Source: a virus. Taken from it: DNA of 64,000 bases. The DNA lies in the IMG/VR virus record IMGVR_UViG_3300022562_000333, positions 19,251 through 83,250 of that record, one strand, 5' to 3'. The position numbers and the translations under genes were made by a program. Positions 7,968 through 17,398 of the stretch are shown here, one piece after another. Every line of letters starts with the position of its first letter. The first letter of the stretch is position 1. A model generated the notes under the pieces. It was not told where the DNA came from. It did no database searches and saw nothing but the letters and a program-made list of their open reading frames with translations.

Positions 7968-9983
7968 CTACAGGTCGATCTTGTGACCCCCCAGCTCGAC
8001 AGAGACCGGAGCAGCCTTCGTCGGCTCCGGGTTCAAGTCGATCTCAATCCCGGACTTCATGCCGAATTCCGCGACGATTGACTTGGTGTTTTGCATGAGG
8101 CTGGCGAGGTTGATCTCCGTCGATTGACCCGAGGAGAGGATCTCCTGCTGTTGAGCCTTCTTGTCGGCGTACGGCGGCTCGTTGACCAGATCCTTGTTGT
8201 ACTTGGAGCAGTAGCCGACCTTCGTTTGAAGCACGCAGCTAGAGCACTTGGACCCCAACTTGACGTAGGGGACGAGACGCGAACGGTGGAGCCTTGCCCC
8301 TTCCTCGCAACCCTTCGCGTAGTCCCCGTAGACCATCGGATCTACGTAGTAGATCCCCTGGAGACCTTGCTCCGCCAAGATGGTCTTCAACTCCGGAGCC
8401 GCCGCCTTGATGTCTCGGGGATCGAACTGGCGCTTGAGGACCGCCCCAAGTTGGGTGCCGTAAAGGCCCTCGTTCAAGTATCGGGCGGCCGTCTTGACGA
8501 TTTCCCGCTTCGTGAGGCCCGCCGTGACGTGCCCATGATCTGCACCACGGAAGGCTTGCTCGACGTATGATCGCATTGGCGTAGAGTCAGCCTTACCTAC
8601 CTGAGAGGCGACCCTGTAGATGGCCTTCAGGGCTTCCTTGGGCGTCGGACCCCAAGCGATCTTCTCCGCACCCGTCTCCAGCTTGCCCGCCAGACGGTGC
8701 TCCCAGATGACTTGCTTGACGGTCTCATCCGTCAGGGGGGTTTCGGTGTTCGCCGCGAGGGGGCGGCCGTAGATGAGGCAGCGGGACATCTTGTTGTAGA
8801 TGCACCCGTTGCACTTACCCCCAGCCACGATCGCCTTGACGGTGGGGTTATGCTTCGCGAAGAAGTCTGCTCCAACCCCGCAGTCGTCAAAGGAGTCCTG
8901 CGTAGCGTAGACGGTCCCGTAGAGGCCCGCTTGATCGATCAAGGGCCGCCAATGGGAGGCCGTGTTCTTGAGGTCTGAAACCGAGAAGGAGAGCTTCAGA
9001 GCATGAACCAGCTCGGGGACGCTACGCCCCTTGAGCATCTCTCGACGAAGAAGCGACGTGACCTCAAAGGCCGTCCGGTCCTCCCCGGTCTTGACCCCAG
9101 CCGTCTTTCCCTCGGGGGTCGGAGGCTGCCACGCCTGCTCAGAGGCCAGAAGGCGTTGCGCTTCGGTCTGGAAAACAGGGAGGTGAACCTTGCCCGGAGC
9201 CGACGCTTGGCGGAGTTGGCGAGCCGGATCGACCACGGGCTTCGGGGTCTCTACCGACCCCGCAACAGTCACATCCTTGGCGAGATACGCCGCCTGAATA
9301 CGACCACGGGGATCTGTGGAGGACGCCTGAACTTGCTTCCCCTTGGCCGACTGAGAACGCTCGACCGCGTCAGCCAACTCAGGCGTGTAGGGAACCTCCA
9401 GAACGATCTTCTTCTTGAAGACTCCACATGTGTCGGCGGAATTGTGGATGCACCCTTGGCAATCGCTCTTGGCGACCACGAAACGGGCGTCAGCGGCGTA
9501 ACGCCTGACGAACGTGGTCAACGTCTTCGACGACTGTGCGCAGTTGGTGAAGTCGGCGGCCGACACGTAGTACCGACCAAGTAGCCCACGCTCCCGCAGA
9601 ACCGAGGCAAGAGCGGTCTTGGCGTTCGTGATGAGGTCCGTATCGAACCTGGACGTGAGCGCCTGCTTCAACTGCCCCAGGTTGGTCGTCTGCATGAGCG
9701 TGTAGCGAGCCACCTTGATGACCTGCTCCACTGCCGCTTGCTTACCCTGGTGAGCCTCGCTCAAGGCAGACAGCGACGGAACCTTGTCCTTGTTCGGGAC
9801 GAGATAAGCCCCTGCCGGCTGGTCCTTGTGATCCCACATGGCCTGGAGGTCCGGGGAGATGTCGAGGTTTTGCTTCGGGAGCTTGTCCAGGTCCCGATAC
9901 TGCTGTTCATCGACATCGAGCCAATCGAGGTCGGCGACGGAGCCCTCTTTCAAGAAGTTGGTGAGATCGCCGAGATCAGCCAT
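7968..9983 (-). CDS. protein with three copies of a four-cysteine domain
   Basis: A 671-residue protein starting at ATG 9981-9983 behind GACAGAGG, 8 bp into the upstream gene. Three degenerate repeats of about 100-120 residues each contain a helical lead-in, a GL-x-G-x-x-Y-V turn, one Cys, then CxxC and a further Cys: C148/C175/C178/C186, C368/C391/C394/C402 and C559/C580/C583/C592. The even spacing implies a metal site (zinc or Fe-S) in each. Alanine/proline-rich linkers separate the repeats. It lies in the structural block, so a virion role is plausible, but no named family is recognised. Confidence 0.75.
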   Translation of the reverse strand: MADLGDLTNFLKEGSVADLDWLDVDEQQYRDLDKLPKQNLDISPDLQAMWDHKDQPAGAYLVPNKDKVPSLSALSEAHQGKQAAVEQVIKVARYTLMQTTNLGQLKQALTSRFDTDLITNAKTALASVLRERGLLGRYYVSAADFTNCAQSSKTLTTFVRRYAADARFVVAKSDCQGCIHNSADTCGVFKKKIVLEVPYTPELADAVERSQSAKGKQVQASSTDPRGRIQAAYLAKDVTVAGSVETPKPVVDPARQLRQASAPGKVHLPVFQTEAQRLLASEQAWQPPTPEGKTAGVKTGEDRTAFEVTSLLRREMLKGRSVPELVHALKLSFSVSDLKNTASHWRPLIDQAGLYGTVYATQDSFDDCGVGADFFAKHNPTVKAIVAGGKCNGCIYNKMSRCLIYGRPLAANTETPLTDETVKQVIWEHRLAGKLETGAEKIAWGPTPKEALKAIYRVASQVGKADSTPMRSYVEQAFRGADHGHVTAGLTKREIVKTAARYLNEGLYGTQLGAVLKRQFDPRDIKAAAPELKTILAEQGLQGIYYVDPMVYGDYAKGCEEGARLHRSRLVPYVKLGSKCSSCVLQTKVGYCSKYNKDLVNEPPYADKKAQQQEILSSGQSTEINLASLMQNTKSIVAEFGMKSGIEIDLNPEPTKAAPVSVELGGHKIDL

Positions 9984-11463
9984 TGGAACCTCTGTCATCG
10001 TCTTCGTGCCGGAAGACATCTTGAATGTCGTTGCGGTAGTTGTGCGTGGTCCAGTCGTACTTGACGTACGGAGGGTCTTGGTGTTCGAGACTCTGCCCAA
10101 CGTCCATCAAATCTCGGTCGTAGTTGTAGAGGGGTGGCACTTGGTCGCCCGGCACCCTCGACGACCCGTCATCCGGCAACATACGCCAATCATGAACGTG
10201 CTCCCCTTGGTGGGTCACGTTGAATTGGTTGCCCTTGTTACCCTCGAAGTAGTCCGACCTAGCGACTGGATCCGGGCCGTCAAACGGGAGCTTGGATTCT
10301 GCTTGAGGCCCGCACCCACAACCCGCCCAAACGTTACGCTCGACGCCGTCCAGATACGGACCGGCCCCCTCTTCCGTATCTCGGGTGGGGGCGCCGGGAT
10401 CGTTCGGGAGGTCGCTGGAGGGGCCGTAAACGCCTCGGCCGTCTGGCGACTTGGTGCCGTAACCCTCGGTGCCTCGTCCTTTGGCTCCGTAACCGATGCC
10501 GAAGTCCCGCCCTTCCGTCTCCGTGGGGTCGCTGGTCGCGTCAGGGATCGCTGACTCCCCCCATGCTTCAAGACCAGTCTTGTCGAGCAAGTTGTTGGAG
10601 AAGTCCGATTCGTAGTCGTACTCGTCGTCTACCCCTTCGCTGAGACCCCACGCATCTTCCGTGAGAGGCTCATCCCGGTTGTATGACCCGTACGGCCCCG
10701 TTTGCTCTCCTCGGTCGAGGTGGTCTACCCGAGGGCCTGGGAGGGTGGCTGGGGAAACAGAGCTGTTCGCCTGCTTCTGCATGGCGTTCTTCACATGCTG
10801 CTTGAAAGACTCCCCTTGAGGGATAGCTTCGTTGCCGGCATCCCCACCGCCAGGCAGCTCAGAGCTTTTGTCCTTCGTCTTGGTCTTCGACTTCGACTTG
10901 GGCTTGGGCTTGGTGTTCGGCGTACCCCCTGGGCCATCGTTCTTCTTCTCGATCTCTTGGACTTCCTTCTCCCCAAACGCCTCCGGGTCCTCAAGAACCT
11001 CCTCGGCCTCCTCCATGAACTCGGTCACGTCCTCGGCATCGTTCGCCCCAAGCTCAGCTAGGCTCGGTTGCCAGTGAGGGGCGTTGATCTCGTCGTGAAC
11101 CGTATCCGTAATCGAAGAGAGCAGCTCACAAGCCTGCTGGAGCTTGCTGCGGATGTCCTTGACCTTGGTGACGTAACCTCGACCACCAAGCATTCCGTCC
11201 GGTGAGATTCGGGCAGACTTGAGCCGGGTGAATTCCTTGTAGGCAGCGACCGCATGTCCGAGCGACACGCTGGACGAGAAGAGCATCCTCGCGAGCGGCT
11301 TCAGGGCCTTGGGGTCGAAGTCGTGGTTCTTGGGGATGTTCCGTTTCAGGCCATCCGATCCCCCGATAAAGGGCGGCGGCGGGGACGGGGAGTCGTCATC
11401 CTCGCTCTTGAAGAACCCGCCAGACTTGGCGATGATCAGCCGGACCTTTTGCTGGGTACTCAA
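9976..11463 (-). CDS. hypothetical structural protein, low-complexity C-terminal half
   Basis: A 495-residue protein. I choose a TTG start (11461-11463) because GAGGAGG sits at ideal distance; upstream in-frame ATGs lie inside the preceding gene. Residues about 50-160 are helical (LARMLFSSSVSLGHAVAAYKEF). They are followed by an acidic section, a Lys/Pro/Thr linker (KPKPKSKSKTKTK) and a long Gly/Asp/Tyr-rich, poorly structured C-terminus. The composition suggests an extended virion or scaffold component. Function unknown. Confidence 0.65.
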   Translation of the reverse strand: MSTQQKVRLIIAKSGGFFKSEDDDSPSPPPPFIGGSDGLKRNIPKNHDFDPKALKPLARMLFSSSVSLGHAVAAYKEFTRLKSARISPDGMLGGRGYVTKVKDIRSKLQQACELLSSITDTVHDEINAPHWQPSLAELGANDAEDVTEFMEEAEEVLEDPEAFGEKEVQEIEKKNDGPGGTPNTKPKPKSKSKTKTKDKSSELPGGGDAGNEAIPQGESFKQHVKNAMQKQANSSVSPATLPGPRVDHLDRGEQTGPYGSYNRDEPLTEDAWGLSEGVDDEYDYESDFSNNLLDKTGLEAWGESAIPDATSDPTETEGRDFGIGYGAKGRGTEGYGTKSPDGRGVYGPSSDLPNDPGAPTRDTEEGAGPYLDGVERNVWAGCGCGPQAESKLPFDGPDPVARSDYFEGNKGNQFNVTHQGEHVHDWRMLPDDGSSRVPGDQVPPLYNYDRDLMDVGQSLEHQDPPYVKYDWTTHNYRNDIQDVFRHEDDDRGSNG

Positions 11464-11473
11464 GGGATCCTCC

Positions 11474-11746
11474 TCAGTACCGGAGAGGCTTTCCGTTGTC
11501 GTCGAACTGGCGCTCAATGACCATCGAGCCGTCCGCCTCACGCTTGATGGCCCACAAGTCCTTCTCGGCCTTGTGGATGAGCGTGTCGTTGCTCAACCTC
11601 GTGAACGAGGCGAGGTCTTGGATCGATGCCACCTTCCGACGCCCCGTTGGGGTGACCATTTGAGGCTCACGAGCGAAGAAGGCGTCCAGGCCGTGGGAGG
11701 CTTGGACCTGGAACATGGAGCCGATGTCGAAGTCCTTGTTACTCAT
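11474..11746 (-). CDS. small hypothetical protein
   Basis: A 90-residue protein, MSNKDFDIGSMFQVQASHG..., mixed alpha/beta in pattern and ending in a beta-like segment (GSMVIERQFDDNGKPLRY). It sits between the BACON-like protein and the large low-complexity protein with 7-11 bp spacing, so it probably belongs to the virion operon. No family recognised. Confidence 0.65.
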   Translation of the reverse strand: MSNKDFDIGSMFQVQASHGLDAFFAREPQMVTPTGRRKVASIQDLASFTRLSNDTLIHKAEKDLWAIKREADGSMVIERQFDDNGKPLRY

Positions 11747-11753
11747 CCTGACC

Positions 11754-12656
11754 TCACGTTACGACAAGGACAATCTCAACGTCCTGGTAGCTGTTGGAGC
11801 TGTAACCAGAAACGCGGAGCTTCTCCGAATAGGTCCCTTGCAACAGGTTGTCCGGGGGTACGACCGTGACCGTGATATCGGTCGACTCGCTAGAGAGAAG
11901 CGTGCCCGAAGACGGAAGGAAGCTCGTGAGCCAGTCGGAGAGCCCCGTGAGCTTCTGAACCTGGAAGTCCAGAACCGATCCTACCAACCCAGTGTTTTGG
12001 ACCGTGAAGGTTTGGGTCGGGATCGACGGGAAGGACCCGGACAACGGTTTGACAACACTGAAGTTGAGTACCGTTGGGTTCGTGTAGATGGTTGCCTTCG
12101 GCCGAACCGTGATGGTGACAGGAAACGTCTGCGGGTTGTTGGTCGCTGAGGGGTCTTGAATCGCGATGGTTTCGTTGTACGGGCTGCTGGTAGCAAGCAG
12201 ATCCGTCGCATCCACCTCGATTTGAAACTGACCGGACTCGTTCAGGGCGAGGTTCCCAACGTTCGCTGGGGTTACCCGAACATACGCCGCCGATGTGGTG
12301 AGGGTGACCCCTAGAAGCGAGCCGTAGACTCCGTCGTTGGTGATGAGAACCACCTCGGGCTCGGCAAAACCACGTCCTTCGTCGACCGTGAAGTTGAGCA
12401 ACGTCGGAGGTCCGAGCAGGATGTTCGGAGCGAAGTTGGACTTCAACTCGTCGATCGACTCGGCCATCGCCGAGACAACCTCGCCGGGGATGGGGATGGA
12501 GTCCCTCAGTAACCCGTACGGTGACTTGATGTCCCGAACCGAGTAGAGGGGGTTCGATTGCGACACGTCCAACCGAGTCGTCCACTCCCACTTACCAGCG
12601 GCCGTGGCAAACTCGAACTTGTGGTCGTGTGCCCGAAGGTTCGAGACAAGCGGCAT
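11754..12656 (-). CDS. two-domain BACON/Ig-like virion protein
   Basis: A 300-residue protein starting at ATG 12654-12656 with AGAGG six bases upstream; a GTG 21 bp further out lacks one. After about 90 residues come two beta-sandwich repeats. Each opens with a PT(V/L)LNF strand, continues with a FTV/FQ strand pair and closes with a VT(I)TV strand. The second (about 200-300, ending YQDVEIVLVVT) looks like a BACON-type Ig fold. Such domains decorate capsids or tails or bind carbohydrate. A surface role is likely but the partner is unknown. Confidence 0.65.
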   Translation of the reverse strand: MPLVSNLRAHDHKFEFATAAGKWEWTTRLDVSQSNPLYSVRDIKSPYGLLRDSIPIPGEVVSAMAESIDELKSNFAPNILLGPPTLLNFTVDEGRGFAEPEVVLITNDGVYGSLLGVTLTTSAAYVRVTPANVGNLALNESGQFQIEVDATDLLATSSPYNETIAIQDPSATNNPQTFPVTITVRPKATIYTNPTVLNFSVVKPLSGSFPSIPTQTFTVQNTGLVGSVLDFQVQKLTGLSDWLTSFLPSSGTLLSSESTDITVTVVPPDNLLQGTYSEKLRVSGYSSNSYQDVEIVLVVT

Positions 12657-12703
12657 GCGGTTCCTCTTGAACCGCACGCCATAAGAAGAAACGGGCTCTT
12701 AGC

Positions 12704-13339
12704 TTAGAAGCACCCGTCCCCACCCCTGTTCGACCACTGGGGCAATTTGACCTCGCGCAAGATGTTGAATTTCTTGGACGCGATCGAAGAGAAGACCTTG
12801 CTGTACCGAGAGAACCGAGAATCCTCCCCAGCTCGTTTCTCCAGCGTGGTCACGGCGCCAAAGAAGCGGTGCCGAACTCTGCCCTGCGTAAGACCGAGCC
12901 GACTAGCGACTTCTGACTGACACGTGGTCTGCCACATGCCGACCAAGATGTTCACGTCGATGGGTTTGAACGGTACGTCGGGGAGGTCGCGGCGCATCTC
13001 CTCCTCGCTGACTTGGGGGATAGACAGGAGGAATCGAATTCGCTGGAGTCCTCGGTCGAGTCGGTAGCTGATAGCCGCCTGCGTCACCCCGAAGATTTCG
13101 GCGATGTCCGCCTGACGCTTCTTTTGGATGTAGTACAGGTCAATCAAGTCCGCTTCGCGTTCCGGAATCCGGTCGAGTAGCGGCTTGATCTCGTTCTCGA
13201 AGCTGAGCGTTGAGAGCAAGGGCTGGGCGTCGTCACCCTCTTCCTCCTCTTCCAACTCGTCGAATAAGGGCTCATCGGGGGCTGCGAATCGGTTGGCAAG
13301 TTCTGCCGGATCGACCGAAAAGACGTAGCCACCGCTCAT
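12704..13339 (-). CDS. sigma-70 region 4-like transcription regulator
   Basis: A 211-residue protein with an acidic linker (ELEEEEEGDD) and then a sigma region 4-type helix-turn-helix at about 60-105 (EREADLIDLYY ... ADIAEIFGVTQAAISYRLD). A second HTH-like segment follows at about 140-165 (SEVASRLGLTQGRVRHRF). No region 2 (-10 recognition) is seen, so it is not a full sigma factor. It may direct host polymerase as a late-gene regulator, since it sits at the border between replication and structural genes. That role is inferred. Confidence 0.75.
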   Translation of the reverse strand: MSGGYVFSVDPAELANRFAAPDEPLFDELEEEEEGDDAQPLLSTLSFENEIKPLLDRIPEREADLIDLYYIQKKRQADIAEIFGVTQAAISYRLDRGLQRIRFLLSIPQVSEEEMRRDLPDVPFKPIDVNILVGMWQTTCQSEVASRLGLTQGRVRHRFFGAVTTLEKRAGEDSRFSRYSKVFSSIASKKFNILREVKLPQWSNRGGDGCF

Positions 13340-13356
13340 GATGCCCTCTCCTCCCG

Positions 13357-15378
13357 TCAGCTCTCGAAATTGAACTGCCCTTGTTGCTGCTTCACGAAAC
13401 CAACTGAAGTTTGGAAGAACGGGTCCACGATCGGGTCAGCCTGGATGTTGAGACCCCCTATGGTCTCGGAGGCTGTCTTCGCATCGGGGGTTGGCGGGAT
13501 CTCCTCGAACGGAAGGTCCGTGAGGAGCGTCATGAGTTTCAAATTGAGACGAACTTGGTCCCCCGCTGAACGGATCTTGGCATACTGTTTCGGGGTGGTT
13601 CCCGACAGGTTCGATGCCAACATGTCTTCAACAGTGCCGTAGTTCTTCAAGAGCCCCGTGAGGATTTTGTCGGACACCATAGGGATGCCCGGTATCTCGT
13701 CCGAAGTGTCACCCAGCAACGCCCGAAGCTGGACCAAAGATTCAGGCGTGACCCCATATTCTTCCACGACTTTATCCCGGTCGTAAAGGGTCTCTTGTCG
13801 ATTTCCGACCTTGGGTGCTAGCACAATATCGGTAAGTGTCACCAGTTGTAGGAAGTCTTGGTCCGTGGAGACGATAACGTTGCGTTGTCCTTTGAGTTTT
13901 CCCCTGACCAGACACGCAATGATGTCGTCGGTCTCTTCGTCCTTGTTGAACGCCTGAGTGACCCCCAGTGTCGGAAGGATGTTCCTGAGTCGGGTCATTT
14001 GGTTATCAGGTGTCGTTGCGCCGTTGGATGCCCGCTTTTGGCGACGCTTCAATTTGTAACCTGGGAACATTTCAATGCGGCGTTGGGGTGATCCATCCCA
14101 AACCACGTAGACCTTCGCGTTTGGGAACCGCTTCTTGTAGCTGGTAAGGCTTTTGAGGAACCCGAAGACCATCCCGGTTGGGTTGCCATCGGAGTCCGTG
14201 AGGGGGGTCTTCATCACACCCAGAGCGTTGGCGACTCGGTAGGCGAGGTTGTGCCCGTCGATGATGATGTTCTCGAACATGTCCGGTCTCCTCCACGTGA
14301 GCGCTTCGATGTTGTCCAGGTCCCTAGCGATGGAGTCAAGTCGCCGCACAACGTCTTGAAGCCATTGGGTCTCGCGTTGCTTCGTCTTTACCCGCTCGTT
14401 GAACCCGTTTAGAATTTGCGTTTCAGACTGGCTCACCACGGGGTCCGTAGACACGGAGTAGAAGAAGCCGGGGTTCTTTTGTATGATCGAGGTCATGTGC
14501 TTCACGCGCTCATGACGTGTCTTGATCCCAAGGAAGACCAGGCTCCGATCCTGGCGAAGCCACCCGTTTACGAGACTAAACTCCTCGTGTTTGCGGAGCA
14601 GGGGCGCTAGGTCAGCGTCAGGGGTTTGACGTACACGCTCAATGAGCCGCATCTGCTCTAGGAGGGGGTCTCGGCGGTGCCACCACCGCATCGCCAGCTC
14701 AACGTTCGCGTACCTCTTGATGGCGTGTTCCAAGGGTTGAATGCTGAGCGGATCCCAGACCAAAAGGGGTCGCACGGCCCGAACCCAATCGCGGATCCTC
14801 TCGATTTTGGTGAGGAACGGAGAGAAGGTCGGGAGATCCGACTGATCCTTGGAAACGAACCGAAGGAAGCTCCTCGGGAGGGTGACGATGGCCTCTTTCG
14901 ACCTGAGCTTGATGAATACTTGAACGCTGTCGTTCTCCGGGATCTCCTCGATGATACGGCCGTTGATGCCCTTGTAGGCGCCGCTCATCACCTGGACTTC
15001 GTCCCCGACTTCGATCCCTTGCTCCGTCTCGACGTGGATCTGCTTTCGCATCCGCTCGATATCGGAGTCTTGGACGCAGGCCATCTCCCGCACCGTCGTC
15101 TTCTTGTCGGAGCGGGCGATCGTCAAGACAGAGGAGATGTACTTCGTGCCTTCCAGACGGAGGAAGGCGTTGTCTGGTAGTGTTCTACGGATGAACACAT
15201 AGTTGTCGATCAGCTTGTGGATGACTCGACTGTCCCCTTGAATCGAAATTGAAGCCGGGATGAAAATCTCGACCGCCTTGTCTCGAATCAGACGCACAAG
15301 GGCTGAGGAGAGGACTTCGGGGTCCTCATCCTCCCCTTGAGGGGACAACTCTAGGACCACCCACTCACGCTTCGCCAC
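13357..15378 (-). CDS. NusG-like domain fused to 5'-3' flap exonuclease
   Basis: A 673-residue fusion. Residues 1-115 resemble the NusG NGN domain (REWVVLELSP ... IDNYVFIRRTLP). Residues 121-148 are a KOW motif (GDEVQVMSGAYKGINGRI). After a helical linker, residues 367-630 form a complete FEN/T5-type exonuclease with IIDGHN, VVWDGS, EETDDIIA, STDQDF and helix-hairpin GDTSDEIPGIP. The exonuclease would remove primers or flaps; NusG domains bind RNA polymerase. Joining the two is unusual and could couple transcription with replication. The start overlaps dnaX by 14 bp. Confidence 0.88.
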   Translation of the reverse strand: MAKREWVVLELSPQGEDEDPEVLSSALVRLIRDKAVEIFIPASISIQGDSRVIHKLIDNYVFIRRTLPDNAFLRLEGTKYISSVLTIARSDKKTTVREMACVQDSDIERMRKQIHVETEQGIEVGDEVQVMSGAYKGINGRIIEEIPENDSVQVFIKLRSKEAIVTLPRSFLRFVSKDQSDLPTFSPFLTKIERIRDWVRAVRPLLVWDPLSIQPLEHAIKRYANVELAMRWWHRRDPLLEQMRLIERVRQTPDADLAPLLRKHEEFSLVNGWLRQDRSLVFLGIKTRHERVKHMTSIIQKNPGFFYSVSTDPVVSQSETQILNGFNERVKTKQRETQWLQDVVRRLDSIARDLDNIEALTWRRPDMFENIIIDGHNLAYRVANALGVMKTPLTDSDGNPTGMVFGFLKSLTSYKKRFPNAKVYVVWDGSPQRRIEMFPGYKLKRRQKRASNGATTPDNQMTRLRNILPTLGVTQAFNKDEETDDIIACLVRGKLKGQRNVIVSTDQDFLQLVTLTDIVLAPKVGNRQETLYDRDKVVEEYGVTPESLVQLRALLGDTSDEIPGIPMVSDKILTGLLKNYGTVEDMLASNLSGTTPKQYAKIRSAGDQVRLNLKLMTLLTDLPFEEIPPTPDAKTASETIGGLNIQADPIVDPFFQTSVGFVKQQQGQFNFES

Positions 15379-16891
15379 GAACAGACGCCCCTTTTAGCAA
15401 AGACGAGCGAAGCTCTTTGAAGATCCGACGCCAAACGCTAGGTGTTACCGGGTTACGACCATCGCGAAGACGGTTGGCGTCAAATACAAGGGGTTGCTTG
15501 GTGTGCTTGTTTGCAGGCAGGTTGGCCGGCATAACCTGCGTATCGAACTCACTCAAAGCACAGGGATCCTCCCCCATGTTCCCCAGCTTGGGCTGGGCCA
15601 CATACTTAGGGGGCGGCGCAGACGGAACCGCCTGGACGGGCGGTAGGGCTACCTGAACGGGGGCGGGAGGCGGGGCTGCCTGGACGGGGGGTGAGGCTGC
15701 CGGGGGGGCCGGAGACGGGGCTGCCTGGACGGGGGGTGGGGACTCAACCGGGGCTGCCTGGACGGGAGGTGGGGCTGCCTGGACGGGCGCTACCGCTACG
15801 GGCTGAAAGACCTGTTGAGGTTGCGTCTGCATCGCAGGGTCGAGAATCACCCCAGCGGCGAGCTGCTTGGCGAGCGTCACGACATCACAGATCAGACCGA
15901 TCTTCGTGACGTACCGTGAGTGCATGAAGTGCTTGGTGATCTTGATGAGCTGGTCCCCGTAGAGCTGGTACGCCTTTTGGCTCAGCTCCTTGTCAGCGAA
16001 GGTGAAGTCCGCCGTCATGCCGTTCGCCAAGCGGAACGAGGTCATGGCCGCTTCTGCGATACCCGAAGCAACCTCTTCAGGGGTGACCCGCTCACAAGCC
16101 TGGTCGATGAAGTCCAGGGCTTCTTTGGTGGCGCTCGGGATGCGAAGCAGGATCTCGTAGAAGAGGGAGATGGCGGAGAGGTTGAGGTGGTCGCGGACAC
16201 TCTCCACCGTGACCGGCCCCATTTGAGCCACCATCTCCAGCTTGTTCAAGGTGTCGCGAACACCCCCGCCGCAGAAGTCGATGACCGTGAGGACCCCTTC
16301 GTCTTGGTGCTCCACGTTCTCTTGTGCGAGCACCATTTTCATCCGAGCGAGGATGTCGTCTCGGGTGACCTTACGGATCGCGTGCTCCTCGCACCGGGAC
16401 CGGATCGCCCCACGAACCTTCTCCGGCTCCGTCGTACAAAACATCCCGACGAGCTTTTTCTCTTCCAGGGGCTTGAGCAGGACGTCCTGTGCGTCCTTCG
16501 ACATCCGGTGGCACTCGTCGATGACGTAAACCCTCTTCTTTGCCCCGAAGACGGCAAAGGGGAGGTCATCCACGACCTTCCTGACGTACTCGATGGTCCC
16601 TCGACTAGCGGCGTCAAATTCGACGATAGCGCCCGCTGCATCGCTCAACGAAGCCTTGCAGTTGTCGCACTCGTTGCAAGGTTCAGGGTCACTTGGGTCG
16701 AGCTGTTGGCAGATCACAGCCCTGGCGAGGATTCTCGCAAGGGTGGTCTTACCCTGTCCTGGTCCACCCCAAAACAGGTAGTTCGTGTCCAAGGCGGTGC
16801 CGTTCTTGAGCCTCGATTTGAGGATCTGAACGGCACCTTCTTGCCCGAGGACGTCAGCGAACTTGAGCGGCCTGTACTTCGTATCCCACAC
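15365..16891 (-). CDS. dnaX: DNA polymerase III gamma/tau subunit (clamp loader ATPase)
   Basis: A 508-residue DnaX. It shows Walker A GPGQGKTT (43-50), a four-cysteine zinc module (C61, C72, C75, C78), DECH Walker B (125-128) and the SRC arginine finger (164-166), followed by lid and collar domains to about residue 350. A Pro/Ala-rich linker of repeated PPVQAAP units (DNA 15600-15800) leads to a short conserved tail. It would load the phage sliding clamp together with the delta and delta' genes here. It lacks an obvious tau polymerase-binding domain. Confidence 0.93.
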   Translation of the reverse strand: MWDTKYRPLKFADVLGQEGAVQILKSRLKNGTALDTNYLFWGGPGQGKTTLARILARAVICQQLDPSDPEPCNECDNCKASLSDAAGAIVEFDAASRGTIEYVRKVVDDLPFAVFGAKKRVYVIDECHRMSKDAQDVLLKPLEEKKLVGMFCTTEPEKVRGAIRSRCEEHAIRKVTRDDILARMKMVLAQENVEHQDEGVLTVIDFCGGGVRDTLNKLEMVAQMGPVTVESVRDHLNLSAISLFYEILLRIPSATKEALDFIDQACERVTPEEVASGIAEAAMTSFRLANGMTADFTFADKELSQKAYQLYGDQLIKITKHFMHSRYVTKIGLICDVVTLAKQLAAGVILDPAMQTQPQQVFQPVAVAPVQAAPPPVQAAPVESPPPVQAAPSPAPPAASPPVQAAPPPAPVQVALPPVQAVPSAPPPKYVAQPKLGNMGEDPCALSEFDTQVMPANLPANKHTKQPLVFDANRLRDGRNPVTPSVWRRIFKELRSSLLKGASVRGEA

Positions 16892-16904
16892 GATGAAACC
16901 TCAC

Positions 16905-17396
16905 TCAGTGAGCGGCGGCTCCAGTCGTTTGGGTCTGTTGAGCATCTACCCCAGCCGTCATGTAGCTGAGGTCCAGGGTGTTCGCGACCGAGACGAAGTT
17001 GACGAGGTCGTCGTTCCAGGCTCCGTGCCTACGGAGGATGGTCGAGAACTCCTGTACGTCGGGCTCCCGGAGCTTCCACTTCATGTCCCCCGTCTCCTCG
17101 TCCTCTTCCCCGAAGCAGCGCTCCAAGAGATGATCGACGAGAGCCGTCCGCTTGGGTCCGTCGAGGGGGTTCCAGGCATCCAAGGCGACTTCGATGAGGT
17201 AGTCTGATTCGATGAGGAAGATCATGAGGTCGCTGCACTTCTTGACCGTGCCGTAGACGACCTTGCCACCCTTCTTGCCAGCCTTCTCCTTGAAGACGTA
17301 GCGGAACCGAGCTGTCGCCAATTCCGGGTGGTGCGCAGGGATGAGCTGGCTTGCGATAGACTCCACTCCCTCGGCGTTTTCGTACGTCTGACCCAT
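16905..17396 (-). CDS. phage metallopeptidase-fold protein with lost zinc motif
   Basis: A 163-residue protein starting MGQTYENAEG (ATG 17394-17396, 2 bp after the primase stop). It resembles the putative phage metallopeptidase family, which usually has a DHELCH zinc helix after an Asp-Ala-Trp-(N/D) segment. Here the segments LIEVALDAWNPL and DVQEFSTILRRHGAW fit, but the zinc helix reads VDHLLERCF, so the second glutamate and histidine of HExxH are missing. It is probably catalytically inactive, perhaps a binding protein. Family membership is by memory of the pattern. Confidence 0.6.
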   Translation of the reverse strand: MGQTYENAEGVESIASQLIPAHHPELATARFRYVFKEKAGKKGGKVVYGTVKKCSDLMIFLIESDYLIEVALDAWNPLDGPKRTALVDHLLERCFGEEDEETGDMKWKLREPDVQEFSTILRRHGAWNDDLVNFVSVANTLDLSYMTAGVDAQQTQTTGAAAH

Positions 17397-17398
17397 GT

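Noticed and set aside
15600-15800. Tandem GGGGCTGCCTGGACGGG-type repeats as a CRISPR or regulatory array
   Set aside because: They encode the PPVQAAP linker of DnaX in frame, with no spacers of constant length.
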